Source: Streptomyces capillispiralis (GTDB taxonomy: Bacteria > Actinomycetota > Actinomycetes > Streptomycetales > Streptomycetaceae). From it: a stretch of DNA of 64,000 nt. The stretch's first letter is position 1. Each line of letters starts with the position of its first letter. A model generated the notes under the pieces. That model made no database searches. It was not told where the DNA came from and saw nothing but the letters and a program-made list of their open reading frames with translations. Where the stretch lies: the NCBI RefSeq assembly GCF_007829875.1, contig NZ_VIWV01000001.1, positions 7,762,001 through 7,826,000 of the forward strand, written 5' to 3'. Shown here piece by piece: positions 17,815-27,346 of the stretch. A program made the position numbers and the translations under genes.

Positions 17815-18270
17815 ATGACCGGACCCCGGGTTCCCACCGCCGCCGAGGAGCTGCGCGCGGCCGGCCTGCGCGTCACTGCCGCGCGGGCCGCGCTGCTGGA
17901 AACCGTCCGGGCCGGTGACCACCTCGGTGTCGAGGCCATCGCCGGCGGGGTGCGCGACCGCGTGGGTCACGTCTCCCTGCAAGCCGTGTACGAGGGCCTG
18001 CACGCCCTCACCGCGGCGGGACTCGTGCGCCGTATCGAACCGGCGGGCGGCCCGGCCCGGTTCGAGGGGCGCGTCGGCGACAACCACCACCACGTCGTGT
18101 GCCGCTCGTGCGCTCGCGTCGCCGACGTCGACTGCGCCGCCGGCGAGGCCCCCTGCCTGACCGCGTCCCACCACCACGGCTTCACCGTCGACGAGGCCGA
18201 GGTCATCTACTGGGGCCTGTGCCCCGACTGCTCCACGCCCCCCAGTGCCCGAGCACTGCGATCCACCTAG
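17815..18270 (+). CDS. furA: Fur-family repressor of the catalase-peroxidase gene
   Basis: A 151-residue Fur-family regulator: winged helix over residues 1-80 (LRVTAARAALLETV, HVSLQAVYEGLHAL), then the metal site DNHHHVVCRSCARV (about residues 84-97) and C-terminal CPDC. The gene sits 16 bases before katG, the standard Streptomyces furA-catC (furS-cpeB) arrangement in which FurA represses itself and the peroxidase under manganese or iron and loses DNA binding on oxidation. TAGGTT at 17803-17808 lies six bases before ATG 17815, so the transcript is probably leaderless; no Shine-Dalgarno is visible. Confidence 0.9.
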   Translation: MTGPRVPTAAEELRAAGLRVTAARAALLETVRAGDHLGVEAIAGGVRDRVGHVSLQAVYEGLHALTAAGLVRRIEPAGGPARFEGRVGDNHHHVVCRSCARVADVDCAAGEAPCLTASHHHGFTVDEAEVIYWGLCPDCSTPPSARALRST

Positions 18271-18286
18271 TTCCGGAAGGTTTCCC

Positions 18287-20500
18287 ATGACTGAGAACCC
18301 CGATGCGATCGTCACCGACGCGAAGACGGAGGGCACCGGTGGCTGCCCCGTCGCACACGATCGCGCCGCGCACCCCACGCAGGGCGGCGGCAACCGTCAG
18401 TGGTGGCCGGAACGCCTCAACCTGAAGATCCTCGCCAAGAACCCCGCCGTGGCGAACCCGCTCGGCGAGGAGTTCGACTACGCGAAGGCGTTCCAGGCCC
18501 TCGACCTCGACGCCGTGAAGCGGGACATCGCCGAGGTGCTGGGCACCTCGCAGGACTGGTGGCCCGCCGACTTCGGCCACTACGGCCCGCTGATGATCCG
18601 TATGGCCTGGCACAGCGCGGGCACCTACCGCATCAGCGACGGCCGCGGCGGCGCCGGCGCCGGCCAGCAGCGCTTCGCCCCGCTCAACAGCTGGCCGGAC
18701 AACGGCAACCTCGACAAGGCCCGCCGACTGCTGTGGCCGGTCAAGAAGAAGTACGGCCAGAGCATCTCCTGGGCCGACCTGATGATCCTCACCGGCAACG
18801 TCGCCCTGGAGCAGATGGGCTTCGAGACCTTCGGCTTCGGCGGCGGCCGCGAGGACGTCTGGGAGGCCGAGGAGGACGTCTACTGGGGCCCCGAGACCAC
18901 CTGGCTGGACGACCGGCGCTACTCCGGCGACCGCGAGCTGGAGAACCCGCTCGGCGCCGTCCAGATGGGCCTCATCTACGTCAACCCGGAGGGCCCGAAC
19001 GGCAACCCGGACCCGGTCGCCGCGGCCCGCGACATCCGTGAGACCTTCCGCCGCATGGCGATGAACGACGAGGAGACCGTCGCCCTCATCGCCGGCGGCC
19101 ACACCTTCGGCAAGACCCACGGCGCGGGCCCGGCGGACGCCGTCGGCGACGCCCCCGAGGCCGCGCCGATGGAGCAGATGGGCCTCGGCTGGCAGAGCAC
19201 CCACGGCACCGGCAAGGGCAAGGACGCCATCACCAGCGGCCTCGAGGTCACCTGGACCAGCACCCCGACCCGGTGGAGCAACGGCTTCTTCAAGAACCTC
19301 TTCGAGTTCGAGTACGAGCTCACCAAGAGCCCGGCCGGCGCCCACCAGTGGGTGGCGAAGGACGCCCCGGAGATCATCCCCGACGCGCACGACCCGTCGA
19401 AGAAGCACCGCCCGACGATGCTCACCACCGACCTGTCGCTGCGCTTCGACCCGGTCTACGAGCAGATCTCCCGCCGGTTCTACGAGAACCCGCAGGAGTT
19501 CGCCGACGCCTTCGCCCGCGCCTGGTACAAGCTGACCCACCGCGACATGGGCCCGAAGTCGCTGTACCTCGGCCCGGAGGTCCCGGAGGAGACCCTGCTG
19601 TGGCAGGACCCGCTGCCGGAGGCCGAGGGCGAGACCGTCGACGCCGCCGACGTCACGGCCCTCAAGGCGAAGATCCTCGCCTCCGGTCTGACCGTCCCGC
19701 AGCTGGTCGGCGCCGCCTGGGCGTCCGCCGCCACCTTCCGCGGCAGCGACAAGCGCGGCGGCGCCAACGGCGCCCGCGTCCGCCTGCAGCCGCAGAGCGG
19801 CTGGGAGGTCAACAACCCCGACCAGCTCGCGCAGGTCCTGCGCACCCTGGAGACCATCCAGGCCGAGTTCAACACCGGCGCCAAGAAGGTCTCCCTGGCC
19901 GACCTGATCGTCCTCGGCGGCGTGGCCGCCGTGGAGAAGGCCGCCCAGGACGCCGGTGTCGAGGTCGAGGTGCCCTTCACCCCGGGCCGGGTCGACGCGA
20001 CGGAGGAGCACACCGACGCCGAGTCGTTCGCGGCGCTGGAGCCGACCTACGACGGCTTCCGCAACTACGTGGGCAAGGGCAACCGCCTGCCGGCCGAGTA
20101 CCTGCTGCTGGACCGCGCCAACCTGCTCACGCTGAGCGCCCCCGAGATGACCGTCCTGGTCGGCGGCCTGCGGGTGCTGGACGCCAACCACAACGGCTCC
20201 CGGCACGGCGTGCTCACCGAGACGCCGGGCAGGCTCACCAACGACTTCTTCGTCAACCTGCTCGACCTGGGCACGACCTGGAAGTCCACTTCCGAGGACC
20301 AGACCACGTTCGAGGGCCGTGACGCCTCCGGCGCGGTCAAGTGGACCGGCACGCGCGCCGACCTCGTCTTCGGCTCCAACTCCGAGCTGCGCGCCCTCGC
20401 CGAGGTCTACGCGAGCGACGACGCCAAGGAGAAGTTCGTGCGGGACTTCGTCAAGGCGTGGGACAAGGTCATGAACCTCGACCGGTTCGACCTGGTCTGA
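18287..20500 (+). CDS. katG: Catalase-peroxidase
   Basis: A 737-residue haem enzyme with normal family length and two peroxidase-like halves. The distal triad is in RMAWHSAGTYR (Arg105, Trp108, His109). Tyr231 (LIYVNPEGP) and the Met in RMAMNDEE fit the Trp-Tyr-Met adduct needed for catalase activity. The proximal haem His272 is in GGHTFGKTHG. It decomposes hydrogen peroxide in the cytoplasm. GGAAGG precedes ATG 18287. It is transcribed with furA and ends at a strong hairpin. Confidence 0.95.
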   Translation: MTENPDAIVTDAKTEGTGGCPVAHDRAAHPTQGGGNRQWWPERLNLKILAKNPAVANPLGEEFDYAKAFQALDLDAVKRDIAEVLGTSQDWWPADFGHYGPLMIRMAWHSAGTYRISDGRGGAGAGQQRFAPLNSWPDNGNLDKARRLLWPVKKKYGQSISWADLMILTGNVALEQMGFETFGFGGGREDVWEAEEDVYWGPETTWLDDRRYSGDRELENPLGAVQMGLIYVNPEGPNGNPDPVAAARDIRETFRRMAMNDEETVALIAGGHTFGKTHGAGPADAVGDAPEAAPMEQMGLGWQSTHGTGKGKDAITSGLEVTWTSTPTRWSNGFFKNLFEFEYELTKSPAGAHQWVAKDAPEIIPDAHDPSKKHRPTMLTTDLSLRFDPVYEQISRRFYENPQEFADAFARAWYKLTHRDMGPKSLYLGPEVPEETLLWQDPLPEAEGETVDAADVTALKAKILASGLTVPQLVGAAWASAATFRGSDKRGGANGARVRLQPQSGWEVNNPDQLAQVLRTLETIQAEFNTGAKKVSLADLIVLGGVAAVEKAAQDAGVEVEVPFTPGRVDATEEHTDAESFAALEPTYDGFRNYVGKGNRLPAEYLLLDRANLLTLSAPEMTVLVGGLRVLDANHNGSRHGVLTETPGRLTNDFFVNLLDLGTTWKSTSEDQTTFEGRDASGAVKWTGTRADLVFGSNSELRALAEVYASDDAKEKFVRDFVKAWDKVMNLDRFDLV

Positions 20501-20525
20501 TCCTTCCGCACCGCTGCCGCACACC

Positions 20526-20557
20526 GTCCGGGCCGGCCCGCAGGGGCCGGCCCGGAC
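20526..20557 (+). terminator. Perfect hairpin terminator after katG
   Basis: A 14-bp perfect inverted repeat around a GCAG loop, 26 bases after the katG stop. Confidence 0.75.
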
Positions 20558-20641
20558 GTGTCTCCCGCCCCGAGATGCGGGTCCGCCGCCCGCCCATCAG
20601 GGTGGAAGCGAGTCGATCGTCATCCGAAGGAGGCGTCCGGG

Positions 20642-20875
20642 ATGGGCAAGGGCAGCGACCGCGGGAAGAAGCTGCACAAGGGCGACGAGGTCGCCTGGAG
20701 CAGCCACGGCAGCGAGACGACGGGCAAGGTCGAGAAGAGGATCACCGAGCGCACCGAGGCGGCCGGGCGCACGGTCGCCGCCTCGGAGGAGGAGCCGCAG
20801 TACGAGGTGCGCAGCGACAAGTCGGGCAGGTCCGCCGTCCACAAGCCCTCCGCGCTCAAGCGGAAGAAGAAGTGA
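20642..20875 (+). CDS. DUF2945 (hypervirulence-associated TUDOR) small protein
   Basis: A 77-residue highly charged protein (KKLHKGDEVAWSSHGSETTGKV) of the DUF2945 family, a small beta-barrel TUDOR-like fold. The Lys-rich tail ends in KRKKK, suggesting nucleic-acid contact (inference). AAGGAGG precedes ATG 20642 at eight bases. Its stop overlaps a GTG start of the DUF3140 gene, so the two form an operon. Confidence 0.85.
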   Translation: MGKGSDRGKKLHKGDEVAWSSHGSETTGKVEKRITERTEAAGRTVAASEEEPQYEVRSDKSGRSAVHKPSALKRKKK

Positions 20876-21216
20876 GCGCCGTGGACGGGGAACGCCGGGA
20901 CGAGACGTGGGAGGAGTTCCGCGAGCTGGTCAACATGAAGCCCGCCGACCTCGAGCAGTGGCTGGGGACGGAGGAGTCCCGCAGCGCGGGCCAGCACAAG
21001 GACGGAGGCGAGTCGACCGGGCACGCCTCCGGCCGGCGCATCGTGGACATCCTCCGCGCCGGACGCCGGGACCTCTCCGACGAGGACTACGCGCACATGC
21101 GCAAGGTCGTCGGCTACATCCGCCGCCACCTCGCCCAGCGCCCCTCGGGCGACGTGCGCGACACCCGCTGGCGCCACTCCCTGATGAACTGGGGCCACGA
21201 CCCCCTCGACGACTGA
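20872..21216 (+). CDS. DUF3140 family protein
   Basis: About 114 residues matching DUF3140 (EFRELVNMKPADLEQWL, then HASGRRIVDILRAGR, and RDTRWRHSLMNWGHDP at the end). These small soluble proteins often adjoin DUF2945 genes and may bind DNA; function is unknown. GTG 20872 overlaps the previous stop (GTGA), and a second in-frame GTG at 20881 is equally possible. Confidence 0.8.
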   Translation: MSAVDGERRDETWEEFRELVNMKPADLEQWLGTEESRSAGQHKDGGESTGHASGRRIVDILRAGRRDLSDEDYAHMRKVVGYIRRHLAQRPSGDVRDTRWRHSLMNWGHDPLDD

Positions 21217-21287
21217 GGCCGCGGCCCGCCTCCCGGCAGGTGCCGGAGCCCGGCGGGCCGCCGCCGCGGAACGGCCGGGCCGCGGCC
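21217..21287. terminator. Bidirectional terminator between convergent genes
   Basis: Outer 12-bp arms (GGCCGCGGCCCG and its reverse complement) enclose further GC-rich partial repeats, between the ends of the DUF3140 gene and the P450 gene. Confidence 0.5.
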
Positions 21288-21297
21288 CCGGACGCGG

Positions 21298-22635
21298 TCA
21301 GCCCGTGCGGGGCCGCACCGTCATCAGCAGCCGGCGGGGGCGCACGGTGGCCCGGGCCACGGGGGTGACGGTCCGGCCGGGGGCGAGGGTGAGCCGGACC
21401 GCGGGCAGGATCGTCGCCAGGGCGGTGGCCAGCTCGGTCAGTGCGAAGCGGTCCCCGATGCACTTGTGCCTGCCCGCGCCGAACGGCAGGAAGGCGGCGG
21501 GCGGCGAGCCGTCCTGGTGGCGGTCCGGGTCGAATGCCAGCGGATCGGGGAAGAGGTCGGGGTCTCGGTGCAGGGCGTGCTGGCAGTAGGCCAGTTCGGT
21601 GCCCGGCGGCAGCGTCCACGCGCCCAGGCGGGTCTCGGTGACGGTACGGCGGGTCACCAGCCAGCCGGTGTGGTGCAGCCGCAGCGTCTCGGTGATGACG
21701 CGGTTGAGGTAGGGCAGCCGGGTCAGGTGGTCGAAGGTCACCGGCTCGCCGCCCAGGACCTCGTCGAGTTCCTCCAGCACCCGTGCCTCGATGCCGGGGT
21801 GGCGGGCGAGTTCGTACAGCACCCAGGACAGCACCGACGCCGTGGTCTCCGTACCGGCCACGGCCAGGGTCAGGATCTCCGAGCAGATCTGATAACCGGT
21901 CAGCGGCCGCCCCGTCTCCTCGTCCCGGGCGCGCAGCAGCAGGGAGAGCATGTCCCCGGTGTCGTGTCCCGACGCCTGGAGGTCGGTGACCGCGCGGTCG
22001 ATGGTGGCGCGCACGGCGTCGCGCGCGCGGTCGAAGCGCCGGTTGGCCGGGAGCGGGAGGCGTTCGACCCAGTCGGGCAGCATGATGCGGGCCCCGACCC
22101 CGTTCATCACCACCGACAGGTCGCGGCGCAGCCGGCGGAAGGTCCGCTCGTCCAGACTGCCGGAGAACACGGTCTTGGCGAGCATGTCCAGGGACAGTCT
22201 CACCATCGCCTCGCGCACGTCGAGGGTCTGCCCCGGGCGCCAGCCGGCCAGGGCGGTGTCCGCCTCCCGGCGCATGATCGCGACGTACCGGGCGATCTCG
22301 GAGTGGGTGAACGCCGGTTGCAGCTGGCGGCGTTTGCTGACGTGGCGCCGGCCCGCGGCGGTGACGACCGAGTCGCCCAGCAACTGGCCCATCTTCTCGA
22401 AGAAGCGGCCCTTGTCGAGGCTCGGGCCGAGGTCGACGAGCATGGCGCGGATCAGGGCCGGGTCCTGGACGACGATCGTCCGGTTCCCCGGCAGGCCGAT
22501 CTCCACGAGCGGACCGTGGTCGGCGCGGAGCGAGGCGATGAAGCCGAGGTTGTCACGGACCAGCTGTAACGCGTGCCCCAGGACCGGAAGGGATCCGGAG
22601 GCCCTGGGTATGGGGGGAGGAGCTGCGAGCGTCAT
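21298..22635 (-). CDS. Cytochrome P450
   Basis: A 445-residue soluble P450 monooxygenase. Visible motifs: I-helix AGTETTAS (about residues 247-254), K-helix ETLR, and the haem loop FGAGRHKCIG with the cysteine ligand (about residue 393). Length and the AGTETT form resemble the CYP102/CYP4-like bacterial group and terpene or fatty-acid hydroxylases rather than macrolide P450s. No ferredoxin, reductase or terpene cyclase gene is adjacent, so the substrate cannot be inferred. AGGGAG lies about eight bases before ATG 22635. Confidence 0.9.
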   Translation of the reverse strand: MTLAAPPPIPRASGSLPVLGHALQLVRDNLGFIASLRADHGPLVEIGLPGNRTIVVQDPALIRAMLVDLGPSLDKGRFFEKMGQLLGDSVVTAAGRRHVSKRRQLQPAFTHSEIARYVAIMRREADTALAGWRPGQTLDVREAMVRLSLDMLAKTVFSGSLDERTFRRLRRDLSVVMNGVGARIMLPDWVERLPLPANRRFDRARDAVRATIDRAVTDLQASGHDTGDMLSLLLRARDEETGRPLTGYQICSEILTLAVAGTETTASVLSWVLYELARHPGIEARVLEELDEVLGGEPVTFDHLTRLPYLNRVITETLRLHHTGWLVTRRTVTETRLGAWTLPPGTELAYCQHALHRDPDLFPDPLAFDPDRHQDGSPPAAFLPFGAGRHKCIGDRFALTELATALATILPAVRLTLAPGRTVTPVARATVRPRRLLMTVRPRTG

Positions 22636-22853
22636 GGGGGTGCTCCCTTCACGGCGGTCACGGGCGCCCGATCACTTCCCTTCCACCGCGGCCGGGTAAT
22701 CGGCGACCGGACGTGTCCTGCGCCACGCGCCCCGGCACGGCCGGCCCCGTTCCATGCCCACGGGGGCCTTGCCGCAGCCGATCACTCACGCTTCAATGCA
22801 CCTCATCCCCCACAGGAGGAACACCCGACCCACACCCAGCAAAGGGGTTCTTC

Positions 22854-23726
22854 TTGACCGCCCTACGCGTCACCGCCGTCACGGCCGCGGCCTGCGCCAC
22901 CGTGCTCGCCACCGCCCTGCCCTCGTCGGCGATCAACTCGTACAACGCCACCCCCGCCCCCGAACGCACCGAGGTCGGCGCCCTCGTGGCCACCTGGGAC
23001 AACGACGGCGATCCGGCGACCCCGGACCGGGTCGACTGGGTCTGCTCCGGCACCATGATCGACGCGGACACCTTCCTCACGGCGGCCCACTGCACCACCG
23101 ACTGGCCGGACAACGTACGGTTCCACGTCTCGCTGGAGCAGGACGTGCAGGCCGCCCTGGACGCCGCCGCGAAGAAGCACCCCGGCGACCCCGCCGCCCA
23201 GGCGAACGCCGTCGCCGTCCCGGGCACGGCCCACAGCCACCCCGGCTACCCGGGCCCCGCCGCCGACACCCGCGACATCGCGGTCGTCGAACTGCCCGCC
23301 GCGCAGACGAAGGCGCGCTGGTCCTTCACCCCCGCCGCCCTGCCCACCGCCGACCAGCTCGGCGCGCTCGGCCCGCGGAAGCTGAACTCCACCGACTGGG
23401 CCGTCGCCGGCTACGGCACCCAGGAGGCGCTGAACGGCCCCGGCGGCCAGACCCACCCCGGCGGCGGCGTCCGCATGAAGGCGCCGGTGACCTTCGACGC
23501 CCTCAACGACGCGTGGGTGCGCCTGGCGATGACCGCCCCGCAGGGCAACGGCGGGGCCTGCTACGGCGACTCGGGCGGCCCCAACTTCGCCGTCCTCGGC
23601 GGCAAGCGGATCCTCGCGGCGACGACCATCACCGGCGACAGCCCGTGCTACGCCACCAACGTCACCTACCGGCTGGACACGGCGGGGGCGCGTTCCTTCC
23701 TGTCCCCCTTCGTGGACCTGCCGTAG
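22854..23726 (+). CDS. Secreted trypsin-like serine protease
   Basis: A 290-residue chymotrypsin-fold protease (S1). The signal peptide (TALRVTAVTAAACATVLATALPSSA) is followed by a mature protease with triad motifs LTAAHC, RDIAVVEL and GDSGGP. Two cysteine pairs (VCSGT...AHC and ACYGD...PCYATN) fit the S1 disulfides. The best start is TTG 22854, with AAAGGGG six bases upstream, because it begins exactly at the signal peptide; an open frame upstream to 22713 looks non-coding. Confidence 0.85.
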   Translation: MTALRVTAVTAAACATVLATALPSSAINSYNATPAPERTEVGALVATWDNDGDPATPDRVDWVCSGTMIDADTFLTAAHCTTDWPDNVRFHVSLEQDVQAALDAAAKKHPGDPAAQANAVAVPGTAHSHPGYPGPAADTRDIAVVELPAAQTKARWSFTPAALPTADQLGALGPRKLNSTDWAVAGYGTQEALNGPGGQTHPGGGVRMKAPVTFDALNDAWVRLAMTAPQGNGGACYGDSGGPNFAVLGGKRILAATTITGDSPCYATNVTYRLDTAGARSFLSPFVDLP

Positions 23727-23826
23727 CCGGGGCGGGGGCCGGGCGGACCCGTGCGAGCGGCACACACGCTCACCGGCACGGCCCACCCGGCCCCCCCCGA
23801 CGCCGGTATGACCCAAACGACAGACC

Positions 23827-26800
23827 CTACGCCCGCCCGGTGAACTCCCACTGTCCGTGCGGCACTTCGTAGACCACGAAGCCCGGCTCCGCGCGCAGGA
23901 ACCGTGCGCCCCGCGGCGCGGTGACCCCGGCGCGGCCGTCCCCGGGCACGTGGACGTCGGCGGTCGCGCCCACGGGGACGCGCACCGCCAGCCGCAGCCG
24001 GCCGTCGATCCGCGCCCAGGACACCGCGGCCGGCCCGCGCACCGTGCGCAGGGAGGTGCGCGCCCAGTCCACCCCCGTACGGGCGTCGGGCCGCACCACG
24101 AAGGTGCGGTAACCGGCGTCGCCGGGCCGCAGACCGGCCACGTTCTCGTAGAGCCACTGCACGACCGTGCCCTGGAAGTAGTGGTCGCGGGAGCGGGAGT
24201 CCAGGGGCCACATCTCCCACATGGTGTCGGCGCCGTGCTCGTGCCAGTGCCCCCAGCCCGGGTACGTCCGCTGGGTGGCCACCGCGTGCGCCACGTCCGG
24301 GTGGCCGTGGGCGCACAGCACCCGCAGCAGCACGCTGGTGCCCAGCGCGCCCGTGTCGAGATGGTTGCCGCGCTCCTCGATGTCCCGCACCAGGCTGTCG
24401 ACGACGGAGGCGCGGGCTCCCGGCGGCACCAGGCCGAAGGCCAGCGGCACGGCGTTGGACGTCTGCCGGTAACCGGGGTCCTTGGCCGTGCGGTAGTGCC
24501 CCTCCGGGCCGAGGAAGGCCGCGTTGAAGGCGTCCCGCAGCCTCCCGGCGGCCGCCCGGTAACGGGCCGCGGTCTCCCGCTCGCCCAGCAGGTCGCCCGT
24601 CTCCGCGGTGTGCAGCAGGGCGCGGTGCAGATACGCCGTCGCCGTCAGCCGGGTGTCCTCGGGCGGATTGCCGCCGTAGCCCGGCGGCAGGTAGTCGCCC
24701 AGCGCGGTGACCGCCAGCCCGTCCCGCAGCCGGGACAGCTCCCAGTCCAGGTAGCGCACCAGCGGAGCCCAGTGCTCCCGGGCCACCCGCTCGTCGCCGT
24801 ACACGCGGTACATCTCGCGCACCACGAACGGGTACACCGTGGTCCACTCGGGCGAGGGTCCCAGATCGCCGTAGCCCCAGCCGCCGCTCGGCACGATCAC
24901 CGGCAGCTGCCCCGCCGCCGTCTGACTGTCCGCCAGGTCGCCCAGCCACTTGGACAGCAGCCGGTGCACCCCGAAGGCGTACGCCATGACGGGGGCGCCG
25001 AGCTGGGCGTCGCCGGTCCAGCCGTTCTTCTCGTACATCGGTGTGTCGGTGGGGATGCCGTGCAGGTTGTTCAGCACGGTCCGGCGCATGGCCCCGTCCA
25101 GCCACTCGTAGAACGGCTCGGAGCAGGAGAAGTCGCTGACCTCCTCCACCCGGGTGTGCACCACCCGGCCGAGCACCTGCTCGGCGGAGGGCCGCGCCGG
25201 CAGCCCGCCGATCTGCACATAGCGGAAGCCCTTGTACGAGAACGAGGGCTCCCACACCTCCTCGGCGCCCCCGGCGCACACGTACTCGTCCGTCTGGAAG
25301 CGGCCCGGCACATGACCCGTCTCGGCGTGCACGCTGCCGTCTTCCTTCAGCTTCTCGCCGTGCACCAGCCGCACCACCGTCCCTGGGGTGGCGTCCCGCA
25401 CGGTGAGCCGGGTCCAGCCGGCCATGGTGCGGCCCATGTCGACCACGTACACGCCGGGGCGCAGCTCGGTGATCCCCGTGGGCCGCACCGTCTCGACGAT
25501 CTCGATCGGGTCGTGCGGCTGCGCCCGCAGGGTCCCGGCCGGCGCCTGCCGCACCCCGGCCGGGCGCCACGCGCTGTCGTCGAAACCGGGCCGGGTCCAG
25601 CCGGCCGGGAGCAGACGGGCGTCGAAGGTCTCCCCGGCGTACAGGGAGTCGGAGCGGGTCGGGCCGTCGGCGAGGCGCCAGTCGCCGTCCGAGACGACGG
25701 TGGTGCGGGAGCCGTCCGGGTGGTCGATCTCCAGCTGGGCGAGCAGGCACGGCTCGCCGTGCCAGGGCGCGCGGTGCCAGTTCCACACGTTCGGGGTGGT
25801 CATGCCGAAGAAGCCGCGTCCCAGGGTGACACCGAGGGCGTTCTCGCCGCGTTCCAGCAGAGCGGTCACGTCGTGCACGGCGTACAGCACGGTCTCGTCG
25901 TAGTCGGTGAAACCAGGGTCGAGGACCTGCCGTCCGACCCGGCGGCCGTTGAGGTGCGCCTCGTAGTAGGCCAGTCCGCTGATGTGGAGGCGGGCCGCCG
26001 AGACCTCCTTGCGCACGGTGAAGGCCCTGCGCAGCAGCGGCGCGGGCCGGTCCGGTACCGCCACCGACACCCCCGAGCCCCACGGCCCCTGGCCGTACGG
26101 CGCGAGGACGGCCGCCCGCGCCCAGCCGGAGTCGTCGAAATCCGGCCGTTCCCAGCCCTGTTGCTCCGTCTGCGAGGTGAGCCAGGCCGGGCCGGTGACG
26201 AGTTCGTGGCTCCGTCCGTCGGTGGTGTCCACGACCAGACGGACCAGCAGGCCGCCCGGATTGACCGTGGCCCCGCCCCGGTTGGTGGCGAGCGCGGCCA
26301 GGACGACCGCCCCGCCGCCGGACTCCTGCCCGGCGGCACGGACGAGTTCCGTGATGTCCGCGACGTGTCCGGTGCGCCAGCCGTCCTGCTGCTGCGGCGC
26401 GTGCAGCACCCGCTCCCCGCACGCGTACAGCGTGAAGTCGTCGTCGGCGGTGGCGACCAGCACCGCCCGCCGGACCGTCGCGCCCGCGGGCGGCGCCGTT
26501 CGTGCCCGGAACCACCGGGGGCCCTCGGGAGCGTCGGAGGAGGTGGCGCCCGGCGACCAGATCCACGAGGCGCCCTCGAACGACGGCGGCCGCGGCGGGG
26601 CGTCGGCGCCGATCCAACGCGCCCGCCAGTCAGAATCGGACAACGTTGTCTCCCACCACCGCGGCTCGCTCCAGCGGGACGCCCGGCCCCGTGCGTCCCA
26701 CACCCGCACACGCCAGAAGTAGCGGGTGCGGGGGAGGAGTTCGGGGCCGCCGTAGGCGACACCGACCGTCCGGTCCGAGGCGACCTTCCCGGAGTCCCAC

Positions 26801-27093
26801 ACCGGCCGGCCGTCCCAGCGGTCGTGGTCGCGCACCACCTGGATCCGGTACGCGCCCTGCCGGGCGCCCTGTCCCGGCGCCTCCAATTCCCAGGAGAGTC
26901 GTGGGCGTTCGACGTCCGTGCCGAGCAGTGTCTCGGCGTACTCCACAGTGGTGCGCACGATGCGCGGCCCGCTCGCCCCCGGGCCGGACGACGGGGCGGC
27001 CGCCGCCGGCGGCGCGGCGGCGAACCCGCCGAGGCCCGCTCCGGCGGCCACGGTTCCCTGTAGGAAGACTCTTCGCTTCCAGCCTTCAGCCAT
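23827..27093 (-). CDS. Tat-exported GH78 alpha-L-rhamnosidase
   Basis: A 1088-residue exported enzyme removing terminal alpha-L-rhamnose from plant glycosides or polysaccharides. The N-terminus is KRRVFLQG plus a hydrophobic stretch, a Tat-type signal ending near AAPPAAAAP. Modules in order: fibronectin-like N-domain (about 45-150), two beta-sandwich carbohydrate-binding domains (about 165-520), the catalytic (alpha/alpha)6 barrel (about 640-980) with YEKNGWTGDAQLG, and a C-terminal beta domain. This is the full GH78 layout and length. A LacI-type operator lies 36 bases upstream of the start. Confidence 0.9.
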   Translation of the reverse strand: MAEGWKRRVFLQGTVAAGAGLGGFAAAPPAAAAPSSGPGASGPRIVRTTVEYAETLLGTDVERPRLSWELEAPGQGARQGAYRIQVVRDHDRWDGRPVWDSGKVASDRTVGVAYGGPELLPRTRYFWRVRVWDARGRASRWSEPRWWETTLSDSDWRARWIGADAPPRPPSFEGASWIWSPGATSSDAPEGPRWFRARTAPPAGATVRRAVLVATADDDFTLYACGERVLHAPQQQDGWRTGHVADITELVRAAGQESGGGAVVLAALATNRGGATVNPGGLLVRLVVDTTDGRSHELVTGPAWLTSQTEQQGWERPDFDDSGWARAAVLAPYGQGPWGSGVSVAVPDRPAPLLRRAFTVRKEVSAARLHISGLAYYEAHLNGRRVGRQVLDPGFTDYDETVLYAVHDVTALLERGENALGVTLGRGFFGMTTPNVWNWHRAPWHGEPCLLAQLEIDHPDGSRTTVVSDGDWRLADGPTRSDSLYAGETFDARLLPAGWTRPGFDDSAWRPAGVRQAPAGTLRAQPHDPIEIVETVRPTGITELRPGVYVVDMGRTMAGWTRLTVRDATPGTVVRLVHGEKLKEDGSVHAETGHVPGRFQTDEYVCAGGAEEVWEPSFSYKGFRYVQIGGLPARPSAEQVLGRVVHTRVEEVSDFSCSEPFYEWLDGAMRRTVLNNLHGIPTDTPMYEKNGWTGDAQLGAPVMAYAFGVHRLLSKWLGDLADSQTAAGQLPVIVPSGGWGYGDLGPSPEWTTVYPFVVREMYRVYGDERVAREHWAPLVRYLDWELSRLRDGLAVTALGDYLPPGYGGNPPEDTRLTATAYLHRALLHTAETGDLLGERETAARYRAAAGRLRDAFNAAFLGPEGHYRTAKDPGYRQTSNAVPLAFGLVPPGARASVVDSLVRDIEERGNHLDTGALGTSVLLRVLCAHGHPDVAHAVATQRTYPGWGHWHEHGADTMWEMWPLDSRSRDHYFQGTVVQWLYENVAGLRPGDAGYRTFVVRPDARTGVDWARTSLRTVRGPAAVSWARIDGRLRLAVRVPVGATADVHVPGDGRAGVTAPRGARFLRAEPGFVVYEVPHGQWEFTGRA

Positions 27094-27128
27094 GATGCGT
27101 CCCTTGCTCGTTCCTCACCGACGATGCT

Positions 27129-27140
27129 TGAAACGTTTCA
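27129..27140 (-). promoter_or_regulatory. LacI-family operator upstream of the rhamnosidase gene
   Basis: The perfect 12-bp palindrome TGAAACGTTTCA has the central CG and flanks typical of LacI/GalR operators. It sits 36 bases before the rhamnosidase start. No LacI gene is in the window, so the repressor would be encoded elsewhere. Confidence 0.7.
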
Positions 27141-27269
27141 TTCGCGCTCTTCAGTGATCCTAGGGACGCCGGAAGAGGCGCTACAAGGGGTGTGACGGCG
27201 GGGATGTCGAGGACACGCCGACCGGATCGGCGTGTATTGCGCTCGCGTTGTCGGTGTGAGGTTGCACAA

Positions 27270-27288
27270 TGATCTTAAAAGGAGATCA
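27270..27288. promoter_or_regulatory. Short inverted repeat in an AT-rich patch
   Basis: TGATCT and AGATCA flank a 7-base TAAAAGG spacer in one of the few AT-rich patches of the region, about 60 bases upstream of the 27347 gene. It could be an operator or a small hairpin. Confidence 0.3.
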
Positions 27289-27346
27289 ACTCCGGCGCCG
27301 CGCTGGGTAGACGGTCTCATGTCCCGGCCCCGGAAAGGTCCCGCTC

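Noticed and set aside
18203..20524. Minus-strand frame across katG
   Set aside because: No protein-like motifs; katG is full length and unambiguous.
23857..27063. Long plus-strand frame opposite the rhamnosidase gene
   Set aside because: Low-complexity His/Gly/Arg translation, no ribosome site; GH78 motifs on the other strand explain it.
27138..27320. 60-codon minus-strand frame upstream of the rhamnosidase
   Set aside because: Covers the LacI-type operator and promoter region, no ribosome site, no resemblance to a protein family.
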